Shown here: piece after piece, positions 44,369 to 52,950 of the stretch
Position numbering within the stretch: the first letter of the stretch is position 1
How the letters are laid out: the number at the start of each line of letters is the position of its first letter
Assembly (NCBI GenBank): GCA_023435985.1
Contig: JAEZKY010000021.1
Location: 21,364-85,363, forward strand
Origin: Bacillota bacterium
GTDB taxonomy: Bacteria > Bacillota > Clostridia > Clostridiales > Clostridiaceae
Length of the DNA stretch: 64,000 bases
Reading direction: 5' to 3'
Made by a program: the position numbers and the translations under genes
The notes under the pieces: generated by a model
The model's database searches: none
The model's input: only the letters and a program-made list of their open reading frames with translations
Told to the model about the DNA's origin: nothing

Positions 44369-45868
44369 ATGAAAAAATATATAATAGCGTTAGACCAAGG
44401 TACTACAAGTTCAAGAGCAATCATTTTTGATCAAGATCAAAACATAATGGGGGTAAGCCAAAAGGAGTTTACTCAAATTTATCCCAAACAAGGTTGGGTA
44501 GAGCATAATCCATTAGAAATATGGGCAAGCCAATATGGAGTTTTACAAGAAGTAATGGCAAAAACCAGTATTACTCAAGATGAAGTAGCGGCAATAGGAA
44601 TTACAAATCAAAGAGAAACAACTATAGTATGGGATAAAAATACAGGGGAGCCTGTTTACAATGCAATAGTATGGCAATGCAGAAGAACTGCAGCTATAGT
44701 GGAAGAGCTTAAAGAAGATAAAGAGTTCGCACAATATGTAAAAGAAAATACAGGATTATTGTTAGATGCATATTTCTCAGGAACTAAGATAAAATGGATA
44801 TTAGATAATGTGGATGGTGCTAGAGAAAGAGCTGAAAAAGGTGAATTATTATTTGGTACAGTAGATACTTGGTTAGTTTGGAAGCTTACAAATGGTAAAG
44901 TTCATGTAACAGACTATACAAATGCTTCTAGAACAATGCTTTATAATATAAAAGAATTAAGATGGGATGATAAGATATTAGAAAAACTTAATATTCCAAA
45001 ATCAATGTTACCAGAAGTTAAAAATTCCTCAGAGGTTTATGGATATACAAACCTTGGCGGTACAGGAGGCGTAAGAGTTCCAATAGCTGGTATGGCAGGA
45101 GATCAACAATGTGCATTATTTGGTCAAACTTGTTTTGAAGAAGGTAGTGTTAAAAATACTTATGGTACAGGCTGTTTCTTACTTATGAATACAGGAGAAA
45201 AGATGATTCAAAGTAAAAATGGTTTAGTAACTACTATTGCAATAGGAATAGATAATAAAGTTCAATATGCATTAGAAGGCTCAGTATTCGTTGGAGGAGC
45301 TGTTATTCAATGGGTTAGAGATGAACTCAAATTAGTTAATGATGCTGCTGATACAGAGTATTTTGCAAGCAAGGTAGAGGATAATGGCGGTGTATATATT
45401 GTTCCAGCATTTACTGGACTTGGCGCTCCATATTGGGATATGTATGCAAGAGGAGCTATCTTTGGATTGACTAGAGGTGCAAATAGAAATCATATAATTA
45501 GAGCAGCATTAGAGTCTATTGCATATCAATCAAAGGATCTTATAGATGCAATGCAGGAGGATGCAGGATGCAAATTAACAAGGCTTAAGGTTGATGGTGG
45601 AGCTAGTAGAAATAACTTATTAATGCAGTTCCAATCAGATATTACAGGTGCAGAAGTTGTAAGACCTATAATAACTGAAACAACAGCACTTGGTGCAGCA
45701 TATTTAGCAGGTCTTGCTGTAGGTTTCTGGGAATCAAAAGAGGAGATTGCTGAAAAATGGGCTGTAAGTCAGGCTTATACACCAAATCTATCAGAGGATA
45801 AGAAAGAAAAATTATATAGAGGATGGAAGAAAGCTGTTAAAAGAGCAGAGGGCTGGGAAGAAGAATAA
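44369..45868 (+). CDS. glpK: Glycerol kinase
   Basis: Phosphorylates glycerol to sn-glycerol-3-phosphate. FGGY family: ALDQGTTSSRAI (N-terminal ATP loop), GITNQRETT, and GLGAPYWDMYARGAIFGLTRG. 499 aa, normal length. The ribosome binding site is GGAAAGAAAGG. It follows glpP and its leader element. Confidence 0.96.
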   Translation: MKKYIIALDQGTTSSRAIIFDQDQNIMGVSQKEFTQIYPKQGWVEHNPLEIWASQYGVLQEVMAKTSITQDEVAAIGITNQRETTIVWDKNTGEPVYNAIVWQCRRTAAIVEELKEDKEFAQYVKENTGLLLDAYFSGTKIKWILDNVDGARERAEKGELLFGTVDTWLVWKLTNGKVHVTDYTNASRTMLYNIKELRWDDKILEKLNIPKSMLPEVKNSSEVYGYTNLGGTGGVRVPIAGMAGDQQCALFGQTCFEEGSVKNTYGTGCFLLMNTGEKMIQSKNGLVTTIAIGIDNKVQYALEGSVFVGGAVIQWVRDELKLVNDAADTEYFASKVEDNGGVYIVPAFTGLGAPYWDMYARGAIFGLTRGANRNHIIRAALESIAYQSKDLIDAMQEDAGCKLTRLKVDGGASRNNLLMQFQSDITGAEVVRPIITETTALGAAYLAGLAVGFWESKEEIAEKWAVSQAYTPNLSEDKKEKLYRGWKKAVKRAEGWEEE

Positions 45869-46012
45869 GCTTAGTTAAGAATTATGAGTTAAAAGTTTAT
45901 AGTTGAAGAGGAAATTCCTCATAGGAATTTCTAAAATACATTATTTTTTGAAAAGCCATTGGCTTTTCTTCCTCAACTCATAACTTTTCACATATTACTT
46001 TTAACTAAGTGA
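45868..46012. repeat. Imperfect palindromic element after glpK
   Basis: Arms of about 47 nt (from CTTAGTTAA at 45870 to TTAACTAAG ending near 46012) are inverted copies with mismatches, and a GAAAAGCC/GGCTTTTC hairpin lies inside. The inner part resembles the element between argB and argD. It may serve as the glpK terminator. Confidence 0.55.
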
Positions 46013-46095
46013 GACTTTTCTTTAGCATATTTTTTAGAAATTTGGGACAGAATCACAAATTAATCAGAAAAATTTTAATATTAAGTTATTAGGAC

Positions 46096-46124
46096 TGGAC
46101 AAGTATACATTTACAGAGTATAAT
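46096..46124 (+). promoter_or_regulatory. Promoter of the G3P dehydrogenase operon
   Basis: TGGACA (46096-46101), 17 nt, TATAAT (46119-46124). The leader with a GlpP-type motif and terminator follows. Confidence 0.7.
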
Positions 46125-46148
46125 GTAAATATAATTAAAGATAAATGC

Positions 46149-46215
46149 TTAGAGAATTTAGAGTCAAGCATAAAAACAGAGGTGATGTTACACCTGTTTT
46201 TAGCTTGGCTTTTTT
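46149..46215 (+). promoter_or_regulatory. GlpP-type motif and terminator in the G3P dehydrogenase leader
   Basis: The motif TTAGAGAATTTAGAG (46149-46163) resembles that before glpF and glpK. It is directly followed by an intrinsic terminator: TAAAAACA and GGTG arms (46171-46184) pair with CACCTGTTTTTA (46191-46202), flanked by AGC/GCT and ending in seven T residues. This is the simplest of the three leaders. Confidence 0.72.
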
Positions 46216-46291
46216 TGTGCAAAGAAAATCAGAAATGAGTCACAATTATAAGTGATTATGAATTGTGAACTAAATAAAGGGAGGATTTTAT

Positions 46292-47719
46292 ATGTATGAT
46301 GTAGCAATAATTGGAGCAGGAGTTATTGGAAGTTCCATATTTAGAGAACTAACAAAATATAACTTAAAGGTAGTTACTTTAGAAAAAGAAAAAGATGTTT
46401 CAATGGGGACAAGCAAGGCAAATTCAGCAATAGTTCATGCTGGCTACGATCCTAAAGAAGGCACCTTAATGGCAAAGTATAATGTAGCAGGAAATGAAAT
46501 GTTCGAAGGTTTATGTAAAGAATTGAGTGTACCTTTTAAAAGAAATGGATCATTAATTTTAGCATTTAGTGAAGAAGATTTAAATACAGTGAAAAACCTT
46601 TATGAAAATGGATGTAAAATAGGTGTAAAAAATTTAAAAGTACTAAGTAGAGATGAGGTTTTAGAAATGGAACCGAATCTTAGTGAAGAGGTGCAAGGAG
46701 CATTATATGCACCAACAGGAGGCATAGTTGGACCATTTGAATATACAATTGCATTAGCTGAAAACGCAGTTCAAAATGGTGGAGAGCTTAAACTCAAAAA
46801 AGAAGTAGTGTCTATAGAAAAAGGTGATACATTTAGGATTTCAACTAGTGATGGAGAAGTTATAGAGGCTAAATTCGTTATAAATGCTGCTGGGTTATAT
46901 GCAGATAAAATTCACAATTTAATTTGTAAGGAAAGCTTCAAGATAATTCCAAGAAGTGGTGAATACTTTGTAATGGATAAAAGTCAAGGAAACATAGTTA
47001 GTCATACAATATTCCAATGTCCATCAAAGCTTGGTAAAGGAGTTTTAGTAACTCCAACTGTTCATGGAAATTTACTTGTTGGTCCTGATGCAAGAGATAT
47101 AGAAAATAAAGAAGATTTAGGTACTGTTTCAGAAGGATTAGATGCTATAAGAGAAGCTTCAATGCATACAACTAAAAAGGTTAATTTTAGAGAGAGCATA
47201 AGAAATTTTGCAGGTCTAAGAGCTAATCCGGATACAGGAGATTTTATAGTTGAAGAAAATGACGAGGTTAATGGCTTTATTGATGTAGCAGGAATGAAAT
47301 CACCAGGTTTATCTTCAGCACCAGCTATTGCTTTAGGTGTGGTAGATATATTAGAAAAGGCAGGATGTAAGTTAGAAAAGAAAGACAATTTTAAAGCTAA
47401 GAGAGAGCAAATTCATTTTATGGAGTTATCACCAGAAGAAAAAGCTAAACTTATAAAGAATAATCCACAATATGGAAGAATTATTTGCAGATGCGAGAGC
47501 ATAACAGAGGGTGAAATTGTTGATGCAATAAAGAGAAGCTTTGGAGTACTTTCTTTAGATGGAGTAAAGAGAAGATGCAGACCAGGAATGGGAAGATGCC
47601 AGGGCGGTTTCTGTGGACCAAGAGTTCAAGAAATAATTGCAAGAGAATATAATGTTCCACTAGAAAGTGTTGTTTTAGAAAAAGATAATTCTTATTTATT
47701 AGTAGGAAAATCTAAGTAG
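46292..47719 (+). CDS. FAD-dependent glycerol-3-phosphate dehydrogenase (GlpA-like) with BFD [2Fe-2S] domain
   Basis: Oxidises glycerol-3-phosphate to dihydroxyacetone phosphate. The DAO fold (about residues 1-370) starts with DVAIIGAGVIGSSIFREL. A C-terminal BFD-like domain (about 395-475) contains CRCESITEGEIVDAI and RCRPGMGRCQGGFC, giving four cysteines for a [2Fe-2S] cluster. 475 aa. The next two genes follow within 18 bp and 2 bp, resembling a GlpABC-type complex with a different third subunit. Confidence 0.9.
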   Translation: MYDVAIIGAGVIGSSIFRELTKYNLKVVTLEKEKDVSMGTSKANSAIVHAGYDPKEGTLMAKYNVAGNEMFEGLCKELSVPFKRNGSLILAFSEEDLNTVKNLYENGCKIGVKNLKVLSRDEVLEMEPNLSEEVQGALYAPTGGIVGPFEYTIALAENAVQNGGELKLKKEVVSIEKGDTFRISTSDGEVIEAKFVINAAGLYADKIHNLICKESFKIIPRSGEYFVMDKSQGNIVSHTIFQCPSKLGKGVLVTPTVHGNLLVGPDARDIENKEDLGTVSEGLDAIREASMHTTKKVNFRESIRNFAGLRANPDTGDFIVEENDEVNGFIDVAGMKSPGLSSAPAIALGVVDILEKAGCKLEKKDNFKAKREQIHFMELSPEEKAKLIKNNPQYGRIICRCESITEGEIVDAIKRSFGVLSLDGVKRRCRPGMGRCQGGFCGPRVQEIIAREYNVPLESVVLEKDNSYLLVGKSK

Positions 47720-47736
47720 AAGGGCGAGGTAGTATT

Positions 47737-48990
47737 ATGAGTTATGAATTAATAGTAGTAGGTGGAGGACCAGCAGGCCTTGCAGCAGCATATGAGGCAT
47801 ATAACAATGGAATAAAGAAGATATTAATTTTAGAAAGAGATAAAGAATTAGGTGGAATCTTGAATCAATGTATCCATAATGGATTTGGACTTCATACCTT
47901 TAAAGAAGAACTTACAGGACCTGAATATGCAAGCAGATTTATTGATATGGTTAAGGATACAGATATTGAGGTTAAACTTAATACGATGGTATTAGAAATA
48001 ACAAAAGATAAAAAGGTGTATGCTATAAACTCAGAAGAAGGATATATGGAACTTCAAGCAGAGGCTGTAATTCTTTCAATGGGTTGTAGGGAAAGAACAA
48101 GAGGAGCTATTAATATCCCAGGGGATAGACCAGCAGGTGTATATAGTGCAGGTGCAGCTCAAAGATACATTAATGTAGAAGGATATATGCCAGGTAAGGA
48201 AGTTCTTATCTTAGGATCAGGAGATATAGGTCTTATAATGGCAAGAAGAATGACTCTTGAAGGTGCAAAAGTTAAAGCAGTTGTTGAATTATGTCCATAT
48301 TCAAATGGATTAAATAGAAATATAGTTCAATGCTTAAATGATTATGATATTCCATTGTATTTATCTCATACTGTAACAGATATTGTTGGAAAAGAAAGAC
48401 TTGAAAAGGTTATAATAGCTGAAGTAGATGAAAATAGAAGACCAATTAAAGGAACTGAAAAAGAATTTGATGTAGATACTTTATTGTTATCAGTTGGATT
48501 AATTCCTGAAAATGATATATCATTTAATGCAGGAATTGAAGGGGATAGAAGAACAAATGGTTTAATGGTCAGTGAAAGTATGGAGACTTCTGCAGATGGA
48601 ATATTTGCATGTGGAAATGTAGTACATGTTCATGACTTAGTAGACTTTGTAACAGAAGAATCAAAACGTACTGGTATTTCAGCAGCAAGATATATTAAGA
48701 ATGAACTTAAGAAAGATAAATATGTGAATATAATAAATGGTACAAATGTTAATTATACAGTACCACAAAGACTTGATATAACTGATGTTCAAGATAAATT
48801 AACTATCTTTATGAGAGTAAATAATATATATCACAATAAAGCATTGGTAGTTAGAAGTGGTGAGGAAGTTATAGCTAAATTTAAGAGAGCTCATTTAGCA
48901 CCATCAGAAATGGAAAAGGTAGTTTTAAGTAAAGTACTGTTAGATAAGATTAAAGGTGATATTACAATATCATTAGAGGACGGTGAATAA
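47737..48990 (+). CDS. NAD(P)/FAD-dependent pyridine nucleotide-disulfide oxidoreductase (GlpB-like partner)
   Basis: Flavoprotein with two Rossmann motifs: an FAD site near the N-terminus (VVGGGPAGLAAAYEA) and an NAD(P) site in the middle (VLILGSGDIGLIMARR). A conserved cysteine follows GGILNQC. 417 aa. It probably passes electrons from the G3P dehydrogenase to NAD or another carrier; inferred from the operon. Confidence 0.86.
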   Translation: MSYELIVVGGGPAGLAAAYEAYNNGIKKILILERDKELGGILNQCIHNGFGLHTFKEELTGPEYASRFIDMVKDTDIEVKLNTMVLEITKDKKVYAINSEEGYMELQAEAVILSMGCRERTRGAINIPGDRPAGVYSAGAAQRYINVEGYMPGKEVLILGSGDIGLIMARRMTLEGAKVKAVVELCPYSNGLNRNIVQCLNDYDIPLYLSHTVTDIVGKERLEKVIIAEVDENRRPIKGTEKEFDVDTLLLSVGLIPENDISFNAGIEGDRRTNGLMVSESMETSADGIFACGNVVHVHDLVDFVTEESKRTGISAARYIKNELKKDKYVNIINGTNVNYTVPQRLDITDVQDKLTIFMRVNNIYHNKALVVRSGEEVIAKFKRAHLAPSEMEKVVLSKVLLDKIKGDITISLEDGE

Positions 48991-48991
48991 A

Positions 48992-49342
48992 ATGGAAAGA
49001 GAATTAATATGTATAAGTTGTCCTAAGGGATGTCATTTAAAAGTTGATGAAGCAAGTTTAACTGTTACAGGGAATAGCTGTCCTAAAGGAGCAGAATATG
49101 GAGTAAATGAAGTTACAAATCCTGTTAGAATAGTAACTTCAACAGTTAAGGTTACTGGCGGGGAAGCACCAGTAGTTCCAGTGAAAACCGAAAAGGCAAT
49201 ACCAAAAGGGCTTATTATGGAATGCATGGAGGAAATCAACAAAGTCACAATAAAGGCTCCTGTTAAAATAGGTGACATTATAATTAAGGATATATTAGAA
49301 ACTGGTGTAAATATTATTGCAACAAAAAATGTAGTCCTATAA
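48992..49342 (+). CDS. DUF1667 domain protein (cysteine-rich)
   Basis: 116 aa. N-terminal cysteines in CISCPKGCHL and NSCPKGAEYG suggest a metal or Fe-S site. It overlaps the functional unit of the two upstream flavoproteins (GGTGA upstream of ATG 48992). The last 64 codons have a 95% identical copy at 57565-57756. Confidence 0.85.
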   Translation: MERELICISCPKGCHLKVDEASLTVTGNSCPKGAEYGVNEVTNPVRIVTSTVKVTGGEAPVVPVKTEKAIPKGLIMECMEEINKVTIKAPVKIGDIIIKDILETGVNIIATKNVVL

Positions 49343-49445
49343 TAAGAACTACACAGCAAGGATTAAGACTAATGCTGAAAAAGTGTTAGTCTTTTCTTGA
49401 TGTTATTAAATAAAATTCTAAGAGGTTTAGGATAATGAAGGGTGA
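49151..49445 (+). repeat. 295-bp direct repeat, copy 1
   Basis: Covers the 3' part of the DUF1667 gene, its terminator and about 50 bp beyond. By my hand alignment it matches 57565-57859 with 14 mismatches and no gaps (about 95%). The copies bound the Rph-like/ABC/MarR block. Confidence 0.92.
49365..49398 (+). terminator. Terminator of the G3P dehydrogenase operon
   Basis: AAGACTAA (49365-49372) pairs with TTAGTCTT (49386-49393), followed by a T-rich run. It is duplicated in the 57.8-kb copy. Confidence 0.82.
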
Positions 49446-50135
49446 TGCTTATCACACCAAATTCTAAAACTGATATCTTAGATTTTGCGAAAAAAGTAGA
49501 GTTTGTATTGCATCTAAAAAATAGAAATTTAGTTAATGTATATGAAAGTTGATTTTTATCTTAGATAAAAATCTAAAAACTATTCATAATGAAATTACTT
49601 TATAAAAGGCTACATTTGTGCAGGAAATAATAGCATGGAATGTAGCTTTTTATTTTTGAACAAAATAAAAAATTGAAGACATAAAATATTATAAGTAAGG
49701 ATAAAGATTAAAGAATTTTTCAACAACAAATTAATGATGTAGTTGATATATTTAGTTCTCATAGATGAACTAAATTGTTGATACCAACAACACTAGCAAT
49801 TCAGGCATTTCAAGCAAAAATATACAATTTATTAGACAATAATTTCTATTTCTTTGGTTTTTAATGTATGCTGGAGTTACTTCTTGGTAAATATAATCAA
49901 CAATAACAAATATGACGTCTGGAAGATGCTGTAAACCCTCTATAGCTGTGGTGGAATTAGTTTTATAAAGCTCTAGCATATATGTTTTCCTCTATCATTA
50001 AGATTGGTCGTGCTTTTTTAATGATAAGTTAGCATAAGTTGCTAGAGTTTTTCTATTTGTAAATAACGTTAGATAAATTAACTAGCACAACAGGTTAAAT
50101 TAAGTATTAGCCATGTTTAGCTATATTAGATTTAC
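49399..50135. other. Intergenic region with terminator-like hairpin and IS remnant
   Basis: Contains a hairpin (GCTACATT at 49609-49616 with AATGTAGC at 49639-49646, then a T-run), the IS982-like fragment at 49770-49979 on the minus strand, and otherwise AT-rich sequence without open genes. The operator region begins at 50136. Confidence 0.6.
49770..49979 (-). pseudogene. IS982-like transposase N-terminal fragment
   Basis: About 45 residues (ending DYIYQEVTPAYIKNQRN) resemble the N-terminus of IS982-family transposases. The frame then loses similarity and stops. No inverted terminal repeats or remaining transposase were found, so it is a degenerate scrap. Confidence 0.5.
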
Positions 50136-50210
50136 AAAAAAATAAGGTACCTTATTTTTTTATTGACAATATAAGGATTGGAGTATATATTGAAATAATA
50201 AGGTACCTTA
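50136..50210 (+). promoter_or_regulatory. Promoter bracketed by two TAAGGTACCTTA palindromes
   Basis: TTGACA (50163-50168), 17 nt, TATATT (50186-50191) is a strong promoter. A 26-bp perfect palindrome centred on AATAAGGTACCTTATT (50136-50161) abuts the -35. A second TAAGGTACCTTA (50199-50210) covers the expected start site. Centres are 56 bp apart. This is a typical MarR-type operator pair, and a MarR gene is the last gene of the operon. Confidence 0.82.
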
Positions 50211-50381
50211 ATAAAGAAAAGATAACTTTGATGTGATATATATCAAGTGGTTTCAAGAAAATCGAGATTTTAGAAGATATATAGCTAAACTAGGAAGTTA
50301 ACTTCTTGTATTAGCTTCTAAAGATAAAGTTTTAATTAGTATATGAAATATATTAATCATGTGTAAGAAAGGAAGAATATT

Positions 50382-52928
50382 ATGTCAAATTATATAAATA
50401 TGTTAAGTGAATTGAATAAGGATTCTTTGCCACAAGCAGGTGGTAAAGGTGCCAATCTCGGTGTACTTATAAATGCAGGACTTCCAGTTCCACCAGGCTT
50501 TGTAGTTACAACAAGTGCATATCGTGCCCATCTTGAAGACTCAGGACTTAAGAAACGTATAGAAAAAAGGATAGAGAATCTTAAGGAACAGGATATTAAT
50601 AGGATATCAGAAGCAAGTAAGTGTATTTCATCGTGGATTGAAGAGGCTCCAATGCCTGTTATGGTGCAAGAGGAATTGAATACAGCCTTTGAAAATTTCT
50701 CAAAACAAATGAGTTTGGATACAAAACAACTATTGGTTGCAGTACGATCAAGTGCAACAGCAGAAGACCTACCATCGGCGTCCTTTGCAGGACAACATGA
50801 TACTTTTTTAGGTGTTTCTGGGAAAGAGGACATGTTTAAACATGTGAAAAAATGCTGGGCAAGCTTATGGTCCTCCCAGGCAATATCTTATAGAGTAAGT
50901 ATGGGGTTTGATCATCTTAAGGTTGATCTTGCAGTTGTAGTTCAAGCTATGATAGCTTCTGAGGCTGCTGGGGTAATGTTTACTGCAAATCCTGTAAATG
51001 GAAATAAGAATGAAATATTGATAAGTGCTGCATATGGACTTGGGGAGTCGGTTGTTAGTGGCTTAGTGACTCCAGATACTTTTATTCTTACCAAAGATGG
51101 AAGCATCAAAGAAAAGATTCTTGGTTCCAAAAAACTTAGTATTAAGCTTATGAAGAAAGGAACAATTACGGAAAATGTTCCTGAGGAAAAACAGAAATCA
51201 TACTGTCTTAGCCAAAATGAACTTATGCAGTTAACAAAATTGGCTAATCTTGTGGAAAAATATTATGGCAGCCCACAAGATACAGAATGGGCTCTTTCAC
51301 AAGGTAAAATATATCTGCTTCAGGCTAGGCCAATTACCACAGATATATTAGATAATGAGGATTTAAATATTCTAGGACCTAATGATAAAATAATTTATCA
51401 AGGTAAAAAAGCCCCTTCTGGACTGCAAAGTGTAATGGAGCATTGTTCTGAGCCACCAACTCCATTAGATTTTGCTTACATCAATTATTCTTATCGGGGT
51501 GTAAATGCTTTGTTTCATGATATAGGGTTTAAACTTCCAAAAGATGAAAATAGACCGGTAGAAAGAGAAAATGGCTGTGTTGCATTAAGCTATCATGATT
51601 CAAGCCTATCGCCTGCAATACTATGGAAACTTCCAAAATATCTAATTAAATATGCATCAAAGGAGTCTAAGTACTTATGGCAGCCTGTTTCAGAGGAAAT
51701 GATTGCATGGATTGAGAGAATAGATAAGGAGAGCGAAAATACAAATGATCCTGTGAAATACGTAAAGCTTATGGAACAAGCTATGGAGGAATTTAGTAAA
51801 CTTTTTTATAAAAGATTTGCGTCCACTTTAATTTCTGGATCAATATCTGTTTTAAAGTTTGAGCATCTGATCAAGAAAACTGTGGGGAAGGAAAATGCTG
51901 CAGAGTTCAATGAAAGCCTTATGAGAGCACTGCCTTTCAGAACTGCACTTCAAAATGATGCTATGGTAAAAGTAGCTCAGGCTGCGGCTGTATATGGAAA
52001 GGATAGTAAAGTTTTTAAAGAGGAGTTTGATAAGTTTATAGAAGAATATGGAGACAGACCTTCTATAAGCATGGGGCCTATGGTTGGATCACCTACATGG
52101 CGTGAAAAGCCAGAAAGTGTTCATAAGCTTATTGATGCACTGCTTTGTGATACAGATTTGCTAAATTCAGAGAAAAGCTTCAAAAAGCAGAAAGAGGATT
52201 ATGAAACTGCAAAACAACAGATTAAAGAGATGATGAAGCCGGGTAAGTATGGTAAATTTTTAAGGGCTCTTGAAAAGGCTAGAAATGCAGTAATAGTAAG
52301 AGAAGAAAGCCTATTTTTCTTAGAAAAGCTTGTAGCTTGCTTGCGTAGATTGGCTTTAAAATTTGGAAAGCTTCTAGTTGAAAAATCTTTAATAAATGAA
52401 ACTGAAGATGTATTCTTTATTTTTCTTGAAGAGATGTGTTCTGTAGCAGAAGGAAGAGTATATATTAAAGAAAAGATAGAGAAAAGGAAAAAAGCCTTTT
52501 CAAAGGTTTATGCTGCTCATGAAAAAGGAATACATTGGATGATATCTACCGGTTCAATTCCAAAATTTGAAACAAAAAGTAAAGAAAAAGAAAATTTTAC
52601 AGATGACCCTAATTTAATTAAAGGTAGCGCTGCAAGTCGCGGCGTATACGAAGGATGTGTGTGCATAGTAAGGAATCCTTCTGAATTCAATAAGCTAAAA
52701 AAAGGCGATATATTGGTATCACCCTATACTGCACCGGTATGGACACCACTCTTTAAGGTTGCATCTGCAGCAGTCACTGAAATAGGAAGTGCAGGTTCCC
52801 ATGCTGCAATTGTCTCCAGAGAATATGGAATACCATGTGTTGTAGCAATTGATAATATAACAAATATATTGAAGGATGGGCAAAAAATACGTGTAGATGG
52901 CACTAAGGGAATAATAGTATTGCTATAG
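50382..52928 (+). CDS. Rifampin phosphotransferase-like PEP-utilising enzyme
   Basis: 848 aa. An N-terminal PPDK-type ATP-binding domain (about residues 1-320, with AGGKGANLGVLI, VAVRSSATAEDLPSASFAGQHDT and EWALSQGKIYLLQARPI) precedes a middle region of unknown specificity and a C-terminal PEP-utiliser swivelling domain with the catalytic histidine H807 (GSAGSHAAIVSREYGIPCVV). The order ATP domain, middle, His domain, with no C-terminal PEP-binding barrel, is that of Rph-type antibiotic phosphotransferases rather than PEP synthase or PPDK. Co-operonic with an ABC exporter and MarR. Substrate unproven. Confidence 0.82.
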   Translation: MSNYINMLSELNKDSLPQAGGKGANLGVLINAGLPVPPGFVVTTSAYRAHLEDSGLKKRIEKRIENLKEQDINRISEASKCISSWIEEAPMPVMVQEELNTAFENFSKQMSLDTKQLLVAVRSSATAEDLPSASFAGQHDTFLGVSGKEDMFKHVKKCWASLWSSQAISYRVSMGFDHLKVDLAVVVQAMIASEAAGVMFTANPVNGNKNEILISAAYGLGESVVSGLVTPDTFILTKDGSIKEKILGSKKLSIKLMKKGTITENVPEEKQKSYCLSQNELMQLTKLANLVEKYYGSPQDTEWALSQGKIYLLQARPITTDILDNEDLNILGPNDKIIYQGKKAPSGLQSVMEHCSEPPTPLDFAYINYSYRGVNALFHDIGFKLPKDENRPVERENGCVALSYHDSSLSPAILWKLPKYLIKYASKESKYLWQPVSEEMIAWIERIDKESENTNDPVKYVKLMEQAMEEFSKLFYKRFASTLISGSISVLKFEHLIKKTVGKENAAEFNESLMRALPFRTALQNDAMVKVAQAAAVYGKDSKVFKEEFDKFIEEYGDRPSISMGPMVGSPTWREKPESVHKLIDALLCDTDLLNSEKSFKKQKEDYETAKQQIKEMMKPGKYGKFLRALEKARNAVIVREESLFFLEKLVACLRRLALKFGKLLVEKSLINETEDVFFIFLEEMCSVAEGRVYIKEKIEKRKKAFSKVYAAHEKGIHWMISTGSIPKFETKSKEKENFTDDPNLIKGSAASRGVYEGCVCIVRNPSEFNKLKKGDILVSPYTAPVWTPLFKVASAAVTEIGSAGSHAAIVSREYGIPCVVAIDNITNILKDGQKIRVDGTKGIIVLL

Positions 52929-52950
52929 ATATTTAAAGGAGGAAAAAAAT

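Noticed and set aside
50390..50833. 147-codon minus-strand ORF inside the Rph-like gene
   Set aside because: Antisense to the conserved ATP-binding domain, without family resemblance.
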